64,000 bases of DNA from Myroides guanonis (GTDB lineage: Bacteria; Bacteroidota; Bacteroidia; Flavobacteriales; Flavobacteriaceae), in NCBI RefSeq assembly GCF_900114085.1, contig NZ_FORU01000008.1:1-64000 (forward strand). The letters are read 5' to 3'. Below, one piece after another: positions 34,692-43,677 of this stretch (the stretch's first letter is position 1; each line of letters begins with the position of its first letter). A model generated the notes under the pieces. The model made no database searches, was not told the origin of the DNA, and was given only the letters and a program-made list of their open reading frames with translations. Both the position numbers and the translations under genes were made by a program.

Positions 34692-35555
34692 ATGGACATC
34701 CAAGACATCTTAAAAAAGGTCAAAAAAATAGAGATTAAAACAAGACGCTTAAGCGACCATATATTCTCTGGAGAATATCAGACATCGTTTAAAGGTCGAG
34801 GTATGTCATTTGCTGAAGTGAGACCTTATCAATTTGGAGATGATGTTCGTTCAATTGACTGGAATGTTACTGCAAGATATAATGAAACACACATCAAGGT
34901 TTTCGAGGAAGAAAGAGAACTTACACTAATGTTGATGGTTGATATAAGCGGTTCTCAAGAATTTGGTTCAGGGAATGATTTCAAACAAGATATTGTTACT
35001 GAAATAGCAGCAACCTTAGCATTTTCAGCTACTCAAAATAATGACAAGGTTGGATTAATCTTGTTTTCAGATCAAATAGAACTATTTATAGCACCCAAAA
35101 AAGGAAGAAGTCATGTGTTGCGAATCATTCGAGAACTAATAGACTTTAAACCCAAAAGTAAAAAAACAGACTTAACTCAAGCCTTAGAATATCTTTCCAA
35201 GGTAATAAAGAAAAAAGCTATTGTGTTTGTACTCTCAGACTTTATGAGTGCTCCCTATGAACAAACTTTAAAAATCGCATCTAAACGTCATGATATAACA
35301 GGTATTAGAATTTACGATAAAAGAGAAAAAGAAATACCTAATGTTGGACTTATAACAGTTGTCGATGCTGAAACAGAACAAGAAATGATTGTAAATACAG
35401 CGGACCCTTCTGTTAGAACACAATTTATGGCAAGGTTTATAGAAGCAGAACATCATTTTTTAAAAATGTTCCAAAAGTGTGGAGCAGGAACTATAAATAT
35501 TAATCTTGAAGAAAGTTATGTCAAAAAACTACTAGCTTATTTCAAAGCTAAATAG
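34692..35555 (+). CDS. DUF58 domain protein
   Basis: A 287-residue cytosolic protein that normally pairs with MoxR. The DUF58 signature GRGMSFAEVRPYQFGDDVRSIDWNVTAR lies at 36-63. It is followed by a vWA-like fold starting LMLMVDISGSQEFG, whose DxSxS could bind a metal ion. The order moxR-DUF58-batA is the usual one in Bacteroidota. It ends 3 bp before the next gene, so the two are closely coupled. Confidence 0.92.
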   Translation: MDIQDILKKVKKIEIKTRRLSDHIFSGEYQTSFKGRGMSFAEVRPYQFGDDVRSIDWNVTARYNETHIKVFEEERELTLMLMVDISGSQEFGSGNDFKQDIVTEIAATLAFSATQNNDKVGLILFSDQIELFIAPKKGRSHVLRIIRELIDFKPKSKKTDLTQALEYLSKVIKKKAIVFVLSDFMSAPYEQTLKIASKRHDITGIRIYDKREKEIPNVGLITVVDAETEQEMIVNTADPSVRTQFMARFIEAEHHFLKMFQKCGAGTININLEESYVKKLLAYFKAK

Positions 35556-35558
35556 CAA

Positions 35559-37190
35559 ATGATGATTGATACCATGAGAAAGCATTTTATTCACATACTA
35601 TTTTCTATATTTTTAATTTCAAATATAGCTACAGCACAGAATCCTTTAGAAACAACTGTAGATACTACCTCTATTAAAATTGGAGATACTTTTTTACTAA
35701 CCTTAAAAGCGAAAGTTCAGAAAGGTTCTACAATTCAATTTCCCGAATCTGATAAGTTAGGAGATTTTGAAGTAATAGAAAGCTCCGCTATTGATACTAT
35801 CCTATCTGAAACGAATCAAGAATTAATCAAAAAATATAGTTTAACTCAATTCGATTCAGGAAGTTACAGACTACCTCAACTACCTGTTATAATTGACAAT
35901 AAAATCTTTAAAACACAAGGTATTGATATCTCCGTTTTAAATGTCGCTGTTGACACGTTAAAACAACCTATGTATGAAATAAAATCAGTAGCGAAAGACT
36001 CTAGTAGCAACTATGATTGGATTTACATACTTATTTCCGTCTTGGTTATTATTATAGGGATAGTACTTTACTACTATATTAAGAAGAGACAAGAATCCAA
36101 TTTAAGTGAGGATGATTACTATAAATCACCTTACGAGAAAGCTATTAAAAAACTTAAGAAATTAGAAGAAAAGAAAAACTGGACTAGAGGTGATGCAAAA
36201 CCTTATTATTCCGATATGACCTTCATTGCTAGGAGTTTCATAGAAGATACTTTTAACATATCTGCTCATGAGTTAACTACTCAGGAAATAGTTGCAATTT
36301 TACGTCAAACCTTGGCAAACAAAAAAGTAAAAATCAATAAATCAGTAATTGAAGAATTTAGAAAAGTTCTTCAAACAGCCGATTTGGTGAAATTTGCAAA
36401 ATCGCAACCACAAGAATTTGAAATAACAGCCGATACTTCTAAAATAGAGAAAATTATCGATTCTATAAATACCGCTTATCCAATTTCAATAGAAAGTCAA
36501 TCAGAAAAAATAAGATTGAGAGAAGAGCGCAAGAAGAAAAGAATTCGTTTCAGAAGACTTGTGCCTATATCTATTACAGGTTTTTTACTTTTAATAATAG
36601 GTACTATATATTTCCTTACTAATATTCAAGACAATACGTTATTTAAATCTTTTAGTTTCAATAGTACTAAACGTTTATTGAATAGAGAGTGGATTACAAG
36701 CACATACGGTTCTCCTGGAATTACAGTTAGCACACCTAAAGTTCTTTCTAGATATAATGACCCGACAGTTCAACAAACATTACCGACTGGGGTAACGAAT
36801 GTACAACAGTTTTTAACTGGTGATATAAATGACCCACTTCACGTATTGTTAAACAATATTACAATGGAAAAAGAAGATACTTTTGACAAAAAGCTAATTA
36901 TTTCTCACTCTATAAACATAATAACTCAACAGTTCAAAGCAAGCAATGTCAAATTTGATGAAAGTGATTTTGAAAACAGCAATGGAATTTCTGGAACAAA
37001 AGTAACTGGGAGTTATACAATTATACATCCCGCAACAAACAAAGAAGCGCAAATAACCTTCGAGATTGTTTTCTTAATCAATGGAACTAATGTAGATGAA
37101 GTTTGTGTGTTCTATTCGGAAAACGACGCAATCGGTCCAGAAGTAGCACAGAAAGTATTTGAGTCAATCATATATAAATCAGAAGAATAA
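35559..37190 (+). CDS. Membrane protein of the bat cluster (BatD/DUF4381-like)
   Basis: A 543-residue membrane protein. A signal peptide (ending IATAQ) precedes an exported beta domain of about 120 residues resembling the first domain of BatD. A membrane helix (WIYILISVLVIIIGIVLYYYI) leads to a cytosolic helical part like DUF4381 proteins (EKAIKKLKKLEEKKNW, HELTTQEIVAILRQ). A second helix near residue 340 is followed by about 190 residues, again exported by topology, with no domain that I recognise. ATG 35574 is an alternative start. It abuts batA directly. Confidence 0.75.
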   Translation: MMIDTMRKHFIHILFSIFLISNIATAQNPLETTVDTTSIKIGDTFLLTLKAKVQKGSTIQFPESDKLGDFEVIESSAIDTILSETNQELIKKYSLTQFDSGSYRLPQLPVIIDNKIFKTQGIDISVLNVAVDTLKQPMYEIKSVAKDSSSNYDWIYILISVLVIIIGIVLYYYIKKRQESNLSEDDYYKSPYEKAIKKLKKLEEKKNWTRGDAKPYYSDMTFIARSFIEDTFNISAHELTTQEIVAILRQTLANKKVKINKSVIEEFRKVLQTADLVKFAKSQPQEFEITADTSKIEKIIDSINTAYPISIESQSEKIRLREERKKKRIRFRRLVPISITGFLLLIIGTIYFLTNIQDNTLFKSFSFNSTKRLLNREWITSTYGSPGITVSTPKVLSRYNDPTVQQTLPTGVTNVQQFLTGDINDPLHVLLNNITMEKEDTFDKKLIISHSINIITQQFKASNVKFDESDFENSNGISGTKVTGSYTIIHPATNKEAQITFEIVFLINGTNVDEVCVFYSENDAIGPEVAQKVFESIIYKSEE

Positions 37191-38192
37191 ATGAAAGGTA
37201 TAACATTTTTAAATCCCGAATTCTTTTGGTTATTTCTTTTGCTTCCAATAGTAGTTTACATCTGGTTTCGCAATAAGACTAAACAGAAAGCAACTCTAAA
37301 ACTTAGCAGTAATAAGAGTTTTGAAAATTCAACATCAATCTTAGTTACTCTAATGCCAATAACTTTAATCCTAAGAGTATTAGGTTTAAGTGCATTAATT
37401 GTAGCGATAGCTAGACCTCAAACCATTGATGTAGACCAACGCATACATTCTACACACGGAATAGATATCGTTATGGCAATGGATATTTCTGGAAGTATGT
37501 TAGCACGTGATTTAAAACCAAATCGTATTGAAGCACTTAAATTAGTCGCTTCCGACTTCATAACACAACGTGTAAATGACCGCATTGGTTTGGTAATATA
37601 TGCAGCAGAAAGTTACACCAAGACACCTGTAACAAGCGATAAGGTGCTATTACTTAATGCCATGAAAAGCATAGAGTACAACAATGACTTAAGAGATGGA
37701 ACTGCAATTGGGCTTGGCTTGGGGACTGCTATTAATAGACTAAAAGATAGTCCAGCTAAAAGTAAAGTAATTATTCTACTAACAGATGGTGTTAATAATG
37801 CAGGAGTAATCGACCCAAAGATGGGAGCTCAAATTGCTAAAGAATATGGAATAAAGGTATACACCATTGGGATAGGTTCTAACGGATTGGCAGAATCTCC
37901 ATATGCCATGACCCCGTCTGGAGAAATACTATTTCGCATGGAAAAAGTAGAAATCGACGAGGCACTGTTACAAGAAATTGCAACAGAAACCGAAGGAAAG
38001 TATTTTAGAGCAACAGACACAGAGAGTTTAAAAAACATCTATGAAGAAATTAACCAACTCGAAAAAACGAAAATCGACGAACAGAAATTTGTAAGTAGAA
38101 ACGAAAAATTTCACTTGATAGCATTGATAGGTTTCATCATACTATGTTTAGAATTTATTTTACAAAAAACCTTGTTTAGAGGATTTATATAA
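37191..38192 (+). CDS. batA: BatA, von Willebrand factor A membrane protein
   Basis: A 333-residue protein of the aerotolerance cluster, first linked to oxygen tolerance in Bacteroides fragilis. Two N-terminal helices (FFWLFLLLPIVVYIWF and LILRVLGLSALIVAIA) flank a loop. The vWA domain then begins IDIVMAMDISGSML with an intact MIDAS DxSxS; the later Thr and Asp (DGTAIGLGLGTAI, ILLTDGVNNAG) are in place. A C-terminal helix (FHLIALIGFIILCLEFIL) closes it. The adjacent batB is a paralogue. Confidence 0.93.
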   Translation: MKGITFLNPEFFWLFLLLPIVVYIWFRNKTKQKATLKLSSNKSFENSTSILVTLMPITLILRVLGLSALIVAIARPQTIDVDQRIHSTHGIDIVMAMDISGSMLARDLKPNRIEALKLVASDFITQRVNDRIGLVIYAAESYTKTPVTSDKVLLLNAMKSIEYNNDLRDGTAIGLGLGTAINRLKDSPAKSKVIILLTDGVNNAGVIDPKMGAQIAKEYGIKVYTIGIGSNGLAESPYAMTPSGEILFRMEKVEIDEALLQEIATETEGKYFRATDTESLKNIYEEINQLEKTKIDEQKFVSRNEKFHLIALIGFIILCLEFILQKTLFRGFI

Positions 38193-38199
38193 GGATATT

Positions 38200-39234
38200 A
38201 TGTGGGAATTTGATGATAAAAAATATTTCTTTCTTTTAATAATAGTTGTTCTATTAGCCCTGTTGCTTGTAGGATATCTACTTTGGCAAAAAAGAGTACA
38301 AAAACAATTCGCTAGTGCGAAAGCCCTAGATGTTTTGGCTCCTAACCGATCAAAGAATAAACCTATTATTAAGGCTTGCATTTATCTGTTTGCATTGGCA
38401 TTAATCACAATTGCTTTGGTTAACCCAAAAATTGGTACACGAATTGAAACTGTCAAAAGACAAGGAATCGATATTGTATTCATTCTTGACGTATCCAAAA
38501 GTATGTTAGCAGAAGATATGGCTCCAAATCGTCTTGCAAAAACAAAACAATTAGTAACACAGATTATCAATAATTTAGGTTCAGACCGTATAGGAATAGT
38601 TGGATATGCTGCAACAGCATTCCCAATGTTACCCATAACAACTGATTATTATGCTGCTAAGATGTATTTGCAAAGCATGAATACAGATATGGTATCTTCA
38701 CAAGGAACTGATTTCGAAGATGCAATTAGAGTAGCGAGCAATTACTTTGACAACCCACAGACTAGCAAGTTAATGATACTAATCTCTGATGGTGAAGACC
38801 ACGGAGAAGATATGAGTAATGCAGTGTCTATAGCTAAAGAAAAGGGAATTAAGATTATTTCAATTGGAGTGGGAACGGAAAAAGGCGGTCCAATTCCAAT
38901 TAAAAGTCCTAAAGGTCTAGAATATAAAAAAGACTGGGATGGAAACACTGTAATAACTAAAATGAATCCTGAAACTCTAAACTATATTGCTACAGAAACA
39001 GGTGGGAAATATTACTATGGAGAAAACACTCAAGAAGTAGTTACATGGATAAAAAACGATTTAGAACAAATTGAGAAAACAGATTTTGAGTCACAGCAAA
39101 TAGCTGAATTTCAATCACAATTTCAATGGTTTCTAATTCTTGCATTCTTATTACTCTTTATAGATGCCTTTATATTAGAGCGCAAAACAAAATGGATGCA
39201 AAAACTCAATCTATTTAACGAGAAAGACAAATAG
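38200..39234 (+). CDS. batB: BatB, von Willebrand factor A membrane protein
   Basis: A 344-residue paralogue of BatA: two N-terminal helices, a vWA domain starting IDIVFILDVSKSMLAEDMAPNRL with MIDAS DxSxS, then LMILISDGEDHGEDM, and a C-terminal helix (FQWFLILAFLLLFIDAFIL). BatA and BatB probably form a membrane complex with MoxR. The gene starts 7 bp after batA. The cellular target is unknown; a link to oxidative stress comes from B. fragilis work. Confidence 0.92.
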   Translation: MWEFDDKKYFFLLIIVVLLALLLVGYLLWQKRVQKQFASAKALDVLAPNRSKNKPIIKACIYLFALALITIALVNPKIGTRIETVKRQGIDIVFILDVSKSMLAEDMAPNRLAKTKQLVTQIINNLGSDRIGIVGYAATAFPMLPITTDYYAAKMYLQSMNTDMVSSQGTDFEDAIRVASNYFDNPQTSKLMILISDGEDHGEDMSNAVSIAKEKGIKIISIGVGTEKGGPIPIKSPKGLEYKKDWDGNTVITKMNPETLNYIATETGGKYYYGENTQEVVTWIKNDLEQIEKTDFESQQIAEFQSQFQWFLILAFLLLFIDAFILERKTKWMQKLNLFNEKDK

Positions 39235-39263
39235 TAGATAGAACGTATAATGACACTTGAACT

Positions 39264-40070
39264 ATGAAAAACTTACTATATATACTTATAACTTTACTGA
39301 CTATAACTCACAATTATGCACAGTCAGCCCAAAGTGCTATGCGATTAGGTAACAAGAGCTATGAAGACAAAAATTACATTCAAGCAGAAGCTAACTATCG
39401 AATTGCACAATCTAAAAGCACTAAAAGTAATATTTCTGAATACAATCTCGGAAATTCACTTTATAAACAAAACTTATCAAGCGAGGCAATAGCTACTTAT
39501 AAGCGAACAATAGAAAATGCTGAAAGCAAAAGCGAGAAACATCAAGCATATCACAATCTTGGAAATGCCTATCTGAAAGAAAAAAAATATAAACAGGCAG
39601 AAGAAGCTTACAAAAACGCATTGCGAAACAATCCTAAAGACGATGAAACTCGATATAATTATGCATTAGCTAAAAAGTTAAACGAGGAAAATCCTGACCA
39701 AAATCAGGACAACAAGGATAATCAAGACAACAAGGATAATCAAGACGATCAAAACAAGCAAGATCAACAGAACAAAGACAACAATAAAGATCAAGACAAG
39801 TCCGATGACAAAAAAGAGAATCAGGACAAAAAGAATCAAGATGATAAGTCTGATGACAAAAATCAAAAAGACGATAAAAAAGACGATTCTAAGTCTAAAC
39901 AAGATGAACAGCAATCCAAGCAGCAACAAGCTAATAAGGATCAAATGCAACGTATGCTTGATGCCATTAATCAAGAAGAGCGCAATGTTCAGCAACGTCT
40001 ATTAAACAAAGATAAAAAAGACGAAGGTAAAGAAGCAACTGGTAGTGGAGCACCTAAAAAAGATTGGTAA
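39264..40070 (+). CDS. batC: BatC, TPR protein with charged low-complexity tail
   Basis: A 268-residue exported protein: signal peptide ending HNYAQ, then about three TPR units (residues 25-140, for example AYHNLGNAYLKEKKYKQAEEAYKNAL). The following 80 residues are almost only Asp, Lys, Asn and Gln, and include two exact copies of DNKDNQ encoded by an 18-bp tandem repeat at 39708-39743. The end is a short basic helix. TPRs suggest it scaffolds the Bat complex in the periplasm. Such tails vary in length between strains. Confidence 0.9.
   Translation: MKNLLYILITLLTITHNYAQSAQSAMRLGNKSYEDKNYIQAEANYRIAQSKSTKSNISEYNLGNSLYKQNLSSEAIATYKRTIENAESKSEKHQAYHNLGNAYLKEKKYKQAEEAYKNALRNNPKDDETRYNYALAKKLNEENPDQNQDNKDNQDNKDNQDDQNKQDQQNKDNNKDQDKSDDKKENQDKKNQDDKSDDKNQKDDKKDDSKSKQDEQQSKQQQANKDQMQRMLDAINQEERNVQQRLLNKDKKDEGKEATGSGAPKKDW
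39708..39743 (+). repeat. Exact 18-bp tandem repeat in batC
   Basis: Two adjacent identical 18-bp units encode DNKDNQ twice, at the start of the acidic/basic low-complexity tail. The length is a multiple of three, so slippage would change the number of units without breaking the frame. Confidence 0.85.
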
Positions 40071-40075
40071 TTAAA

Positions 40076-41842
40076 ATGAAAACACATTTAAAGATTCTTG
40101 TTCTATTAATTTTTACTTTCACTCAAGGAATGCTTGCGCAAGTCCAATTTGAATCAAGTGTTAGTAGAAATGAAGTTCCACTAAACGAAAATGTTCGTGT
40201 TGACTTCACCATGAACAGTGAAGGTGACAATTTTAAAGCTCCAACATTTGAAGGTTTCAAAGTTGTTGGAGGTCCAAATCAATCTGTTAGTTACGCTTGG
40301 ACTAATGGTAAAAAATCATTTAGTAAAACATATTCTTTCTTTCTAGCACCTACTCGAAAAGGTACTCTTACCATCGGTAGCGCAAGTATACAAGTTGAAG
40401 ATCAAACATACAATACAAAACCCATATCGGTAACAATTGTAGATGCTGTAAAAAGAGAAGATCCAAGAACCAGACTAAACCATTCACAAGAACAGGTTTT
40501 AAACGGTATTCACCTAGTTGCCGAAATTTCAAATACAACTCCATATCAAAATGAACCTATAACTATATTTTATAAAGTATATGTTGAAAGAGGGTCGAAC
40601 CTGACAAATTGGAATGGAACCTCAATCCCAAAATACAATAAGTTCTGGGTTAATTCTATTGAAATTAAAGAACTAAAAGTAGAATCAGGCACTTACAATG
40701 GTAAAGAAGCCCAGTTCATTACATTTAAGAAAGATATACTAATGCCTCTAGAGGTAGGAAATATTGAATTGGAACCACTGGTCTTAGACATTCAAGCCGA
40801 AGTACCTACAGGTCGTCGTGATTTCTTTGGTTTTCCAGAAATGGGATACATAACCAAAACGTATACAACTGGTAAGAGAACCGTTAAAGTAAAACCACTA
40901 CCTGAAGAAGGAAAACCAGATAATTTCTCAGGTGCTGTCGGTACCTTTGATTTTAAAGTTACCCCTTCCGGAGATACTAGTGCAAATGCCTTAGAGTCCT
41001 TGAACTTCAAAGTAGAAGTTAAAGGCCAAGGAAATATGAATCTATTTAGTTTGCCTAAATTGATAGCATCCGATAAGTTAGAAGTCTTTGACCCAGAGTA
41101 CTCCGAAACAGTAAAAGCAGGAAATAACGGACTACAAGGATCAAAAACGGATAGTTACACAATAATACCGCAATACAAAGGAGAATATTATATTGACCCT
41201 ATTAGCTTTAATTATTTTGATATAAAAAGTAAGTCCTATAAAACTATTTCCACAGATAGTATTAGAATAAATGTTATTAATGGTCCTGATTTACCTACTC
41301 AAGAAGAGACTATTAAAGAATCACAAAACAGCAATACAGAAGTATTTCAATCTTTGAAAACAAATCTAAATGCTAAGAAAAAAGACACTCAAAATTATTG
41401 GAATTCTACACTATTCTACATACTAACAAGCATTCCTTTCTTGTTAATGCCTTTTGCCGTAGTACTTATAAACTCGAAAAGAAGAAAGAATTCCGATTTT
41501 GAAGGATTGCGATTAAAGCACAATAATAGATTAGCAAAAAAATATTTAAGTGAGGCAAAGAAAAATATTCGCAATAAAGAATTGTTTTATGATGCGTTAG
41601 AGCGATGCTTACACAATTTCTTAAAAGCAAAATTGAATATAGAAACTTCTGAAATGAGCAATGACAATATCAAAGAACTGCTTACAGAAAATCATATATC
41701 CGAAGATTTAACGAATGATTATCTTCAATTAAAGAATGCTTGTGAATATGCGAGATATACTCCAACAGCCCAAGCAAATATGAATAACGATTATAACAAT
41801 GCTATCGAAATCATAGCTCAATTAGAAAAACAATTCAAGTAA
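40076..41842 (+). CDS. batD: BatD, oxygen-tolerance membrane protein
   Basis: A 588-residue protein with a signal peptide (MKTHLKILVLLIFTFTQGMLAQ), a long exported region of repeated beta domains (VQFESSVSRNEVPLNENVRVDF is the BatD start), a membrane helix near 440-460 and a cytosolic helical tail. The frame could begin at a TTG (40064) inside batC, but the ATG at 40076, just 5 bp past the batC stop, gives a proper signal peptide. It belongs to the batABCDE unit and probably contacts the vWA proteins in the periplasm. Confidence 0.92.
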   Translation: MKTHLKILVLLIFTFTQGMLAQVQFESSVSRNEVPLNENVRVDFTMNSEGDNFKAPTFEGFKVVGGPNQSVSYAWTNGKKSFSKTYSFFLAPTRKGTLTIGSASIQVEDQTYNTKPISVTIVDAVKREDPRTRLNHSQEQVLNGIHLVAEISNTTPYQNEPITIFYKVYVERGSNLTNWNGTSIPKYNKFWVNSIEIKELKVESGTYNGKEAQFITFKKDILMPLEVGNIELEPLVLDIQAEVPTGRRDFFGFPEMGYITKTYTTGKRTVKVKPLPEEGKPDNFSGAVGTFDFKVTPSGDTSANALESLNFKVEVKGQGNMNLFSLPKLIASDKLEVFDPEYSETVKAGNNGLQGSKTDSYTIIPQYKGEYYIDPISFNYFDIKSKSYKTISTDSIRINVINGPDLPTQEETIKESQNSNTEVFQSLKTNLNAKKKDTQNYWNSTLFYILTSIPFLLMPFAVVLINSKRRKNSDFEGLRLKHNNRLAKKYLSEAKKNIRNKELFYDALERCLHNFLKAKLNIETSEMSNDNIKELLTENHISEDLTNDYLQLKNACEYARYTPTAQANMNNDYNNAIEIIAQLEKQFK

Positions 41843-41849
41843 GTCGAAT

Positions 41850-42608
41850 ATGAATAAATTTATCTTCATACTAGTCCTGTTTACTTCCACCATTTGGGCG
41901 AAAGAAGTTGACTCTGCAGAAAAATTCAAAAAAGCAAATACTTTATATGAGCAAAAGCAATACAGCGAAGCTCTTAAAGAGTATGAATCTTTAGAACGAG
42001 AAGGAGTTCAATCCGATAATCTATATTATAATATGGGTAATACTTATTATAAACTACATGAAGTCGGTTCTGCAATCTATTATTATGAGAAAGCTCTATT
42101 AATAAATCCGGAATTAAAAGAAGCAAGTGTAAACTTAAAATTCGCTCAAAAATCATTAGAAGGAAAAATAACTAAAATTCAAAAATTAGAATCAAAAGAC
42201 ATTATATACCAATCTTTTAATTTTCTTTCTTTTAATCAGTGGGCAAAAGTCGCTACAATATTTGCTTTTCTATCCTTAGCTCTTTTCATATTGTATTATT
42301 TAAGTACTCAAAGCCTACTAAAACGTATTAGTTTTGCAAGTATTTTTGTTTGTGTCGCAGCAATGTTAATTAGTTCGTATGCTGCCTACTCTACCAAAGA
42401 TTATGAAGACACTTACAATCCAGCTATCGTACTAGAAGACAATGCTGTTTTCAAAGATGAAGCAAAGAACAGTGCAAAAACAATAATGGAGCTAAAAGAA
42501 GGGACAAAAGTGTACATACTAGAAGAGAAGGCTTTATGGTTTAAAGTGAAATTAGAAAACCAAGAAATAGGATGGCTATTAAAAACGAGTCTGCGTCCCC
42601 TTAAATAG
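41850..42608 (+). CDS. batE: BatE, TPR and SH3-like membrane protein
   Basis: A 252-residue protein with a signal peptide (ending TIWAKE), TPR motifs at about 25-110 (YNMGNTYYKLHEVGSAIYYYEKALLINP), two membrane helices (AKVATIFAFLSLALFILYYL and FASIFVCVAAMLISSYAAY) and a C-terminal SH3-like domain (AVFKDEAKNSAKTIMELKEGTKVYILEE). This is the standard end of the Bat operon. Its last 8 bp overlap the convergent cvpA gene, so no separate terminator fits between them. Confidence 0.9.
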   Translation: MNKFIFILVLFTSTIWAKEVDSAEKFKKANTLYEQKQYSEALKEYESLEREGVQSDNLYYNMGNTYYKLHEVGSAIYYYEKALLINPELKEASVNLKFAQKSLEGKITKIQKLESKDIIYQSFNFLSFNQWAKVATIFAFLSLALFILYYLSTQSLLKRISFASIFVCVAAMLISSYAAYSTKDYEDTYNPAIVLEDNAVFKDEAKNSAKTIMELKEGTKVYILEEKALWFKVKLENQEIGWLLKTSLRPLK

Positions 42609-43143
42609 ATTTCACTTCTTTAATATCCTTAATTACCTCCACACTTTTATCAAAGAGTGTGTCGACCAAATGAAATAAACTAGGAAATACTTCTTCTGCA
42701 ATAAAGGAGTAGAAAACATAGAATTTAGATGATTGCAGACTTTCTGCGGCAACTATAACATGATTTACATTCACCTTTTCGAATAGTGCAAGTAGTAGAC
42801 AACTAAAAAGCAGCACCCTCAATACTTCAAAAACACCTCCGAAAAATCGGTTAAAAAGACCAAGATACATCGCATTAAAAATTTCGGTAACCATCTTGGC
42901 AATGAAATGTACAATAAAGATAGCCAAACCAAAAGTCACAACGAACGCTAGTACTGACATAAAAGTTGAGTCCCAAGAGAATTTGAGATACAAATACGAT
43001 TTTATAACATTGGAAAACTTTAGTGCGGCAATTATACCAATCAAAAAGGACAGAAAGGCAGCAACGGAAACAAAGAAACCTTCCTTAACTCCTTTATAAA
43101 ACCCATATATAACAAAAAGCAGAACCGCAATATCTAAAATCAT
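42601..43143 (-). CDS. CvpA family membrane protein
   Basis: A 180-residue protein with four membrane helices, including MILDIAVLLFVIYGFYKGVKEGFF at the start and FMSVLAFVVTFGLAIFIVHFIAKMV. CvpA was first noted for colicin V production; recent work links it to envelope integrity. The ATG at 43143 is chosen because MILDIAV-Y-G-x-x-K-G is the family's usual N-terminus; the frame could begin six codons earlier. It is convergent with and overlaps batE by 8 bp. Confidence 0.85.
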   Translation of the reverse strand: MILDIAVLLFVIYGFYKGVKEGFFVSVAAFLSFLIGIIAALKFSNVIKSYLYLKFSWDSTFMSVLAFVVTFGLAIFIVHFIAKMVTEIFNAMYLGLFNRFFGGVFEVLRVLLFSCLLLALFEKVNVNHVIVAAESLQSSKFYVFYSFIAEEVFPSLFHLVDTLFDKSVEVIKDIKEVKSI

Positions 43144-43209
43144 AGCAGAGATAAGTATCAAAATGCTAAGATAAATATTTAGCGTGGAACTCTGTTTTAA
43201 AGGAAGTAG

Positions 43210-43217
43210 TATCTTTG
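43210..43217 (+). promoter_or_regulatory. -7 box of the 43237 gene
   Basis: TATCTTTG matches TAnnTTTG, 19 bp before the ATG. The -33 position is weak. Confidence 0.45.
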
Positions 43218-43236
43218 TACTTTATATAACAAAATT

Positions 43237-43593
43237 ATGGCAAGAGACGAACAACTCAAAATAAGATGGGAACAACTCATCGAAAAGATATCTACAAAAT
43301 TTGGTGATGGAGAAAGATTAGACTTAGAAGCAGTCATTTATTTGATTGGAATACAAGAAATAGGTAACTCCAAGAAGAAATACAAGAAAGATGACAAGAT
43401 AAACCTTATGCATATTGCTATTTGTAGACTATTGGAACCTTATGGATATTATGAATTCGACCACTTCGATGAAGATGGTTGGCCACACTACAACGTTTTG
43501 GAGCAACTTCCAGCATTAAAAGCAGGAGAGCAATCGGTATTGATGAAAGAAGCCATCGTTCAGTATTTTATTGAAAGCCAATTTATCTCCTAA
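43237..43593 (+). CDS. Conserved hypothetical protein upstream of pheS
   Basis: A 118-residue cytosolic protein starting MARDEQLKIRWEQLIEKISTKFGDGERLDLEAVIYLIGIQEIG and containing KKYKKDDKINLMHIAICRLLEPYGYYEFDHFDEDGWPHYN. It is mostly helical with an acidic, aromatic middle. I know it as a conserved unknown of Flavobacteriaceae; no motif gives a function. It has its own -7 box. pheS follows 84 bp later with another box, so they are probably separate transcripts. Confidence 0.75.
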   Translation: MARDEQLKIRWEQLIEKISTKFGDGERLDLEAVIYLIGIQEIGNSKKKYKKDDKINLMHIAICRLLEPYGYYEFDHFDEDGWPHYNVLEQLPALKAGEQSVLMKEAIVQYFIESQFIS

Positions 43594-43650
43594 AACCAAC
43601 ACTTCACGTTAATTTTAAACTCTAAAATTTCGTGACTCGTTTAAAAACTG

Positions 43651-43658
43651 TAAATTTG
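43651..43658 (+). promoter_or_regulatory. -7 box of pheS
   Basis: TAAATTTG matches TAnnTTTG and ends 19 bp before the pheS ATG. The -33 region (TTTC near 43628) is poor. No Phe-rich leader ORF or T-box was found, and the leader would be too short to hold one. Confidence 0.45.
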
Positions 43659-43677
43659 TCCATTACTTGTACTGAAA

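Noticed and set aside
39700..39900. CRISPR-like repeat
   Set aside because: The repeats are short, in frame and inside a coding low-complexity region; there are no spacers. No CRISPR array was seen anywhere in the window.
39678..39995. Leftward 105-codon ORF rich in Ile/Leu/Val
   Set aside because: It is the mirror of the Asp/Asn/Lys-rich batC tail and has no independent support.
43594..43677. T-box or Phe leader peptide before pheS
   Set aside because: The leader after the -7 box is under 20 nt, too short to hold either.
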